A stretch of 21,215 bases of DNA from Candidatus Aenigmatarchaeota archaeon (GTDB lineage Archaea > Aenigmatarchaeota > Aenigmatarchaeia > Aenigmatarchaeales > SZUA-1535). The stretch covers positions 1-21,215 of the forward strand of contig WAOA01000035.1 in assembly GCA_015521535.1 (NCBI GenBank). Direction: 5' to 3'. The translations under genes and the position numbers were made by a program. Positions 21,198-21,215 of this stretch are shown here, piece by piece; the first letter of the stretch is position 1; every line of letters starts with the position of its first letter. The notes beneath the pieces were generated by a model. That model was not told where the DNA came from. It did not search any database and worked only from the letters and a program-made list of their open reading frames with translations.

Positions 21198-21215
21198 CTG
21201 TCTCTTATACACATC
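21198..21215. other. Tn5/Nextera mosaic-end adapter remnant
   Basis: The final 18 bases, CTGTCTCTTATACACATC, equal the first 18 bases of the 19-base Tn5 mosaic end used in Nextera libraries. It is untrimmed adapter at a contig end and should not be treated as genome sequence. Confidence 0.9.

Noticed and set aside
1..21215. CRISPR array, tRNA or rRNA genes
   Set aside because: No regularly spaced repeats, cloverleaf T-loops or rRNA-like stretches were found on either strand.

Overview
The window is a piece of an A+T-rich archaeal genome, probably from a thermophile. The evidence is an archaeal gene set (exosome Rrp4/Rrp41/Rrp42, SBDS, ribosomal protein eL43, RNA polymerase subunit P, the KEOPS subunit Pcc1, and ThrRS with the archaeal editing domain), TATA boxes about 26-30 bases before leaderless starts, and GGTGAT-type ribosome binding sites. 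The exact lineage cannot be read from the sequence (a euryarchaeon or a DPANN-type archaeon are both possible). Both window edges are artificial. The left edge cuts a minus-strand gene. The right edge ends in 18 bases matching the Tn5/Nextera mosaic end, so the last bases are library adapter, not genome.

Region 1 (1-7625, all minus strand) is a defence and DNA-modification island. In transcription order it carries a small winged-helix protein, an N4-cytosine-type methyltransferase fused to a degenerate staphylococcal-nuclease-like domain, an MjaI-type (CTAG) restriction endonuclease, a cytosine-5 methyltransferase, a promoter, then a HerA-like ATPase, a long NurA-like nuclease and a Mig-like T:G mismatch glycosylase, each tightly coupled to the next. 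A cut-off unknown gene follows. My reading is a conventional CTAG restriction-modification system joined to a second module (m5C methyltransferase, HerA/NurA motor-nuclease and a glycosylase that would repair deaminated m5C). This is the strongest candidate for a poorly described system.

Region 2 (7640-10108) is mobile and accessory DNA. It has an AT-rich promoter region with a repeated 15-bp motif, an IS200/IS605 right-end-like hairpin scar, a DDE transposase with a zinc ribbon, and a MNT/HEPN toxin-antitoxin-type pair whose HEPN gene carries a frameshift.

Region 3 (10162-16056, plus strand) is housekeeping. It runs from a UPF0173 metallo-hydrolase to a GPN-loop GTPase, then SBDS, Rrp4, Rrp41 and Rrp42 (RNA exosome), eL43, RpoP, Pcc1 and a conserved-looking unknown. 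The genes from SBDS to Rrp42 overlap or abut. A MITE-like 145-bp element with 11-bp terminal inverted repeats and 9-bp flanking repeats sits at the GTPase stop codon, just upstream of the SBDS promoter. A decayed relative lies in the preceding spacer.

Region 4 (16104-21175) has a 43-residue zinc-ribbon gene, a transposase remnant abutting the ThrRS stop, ThrRS, a divergent lipoprotein gene, and an overlapping pair of envelope-glycan genes (DUF354 protein and a GlcNAc-1-phosphate transferase-like membrane enzyme).
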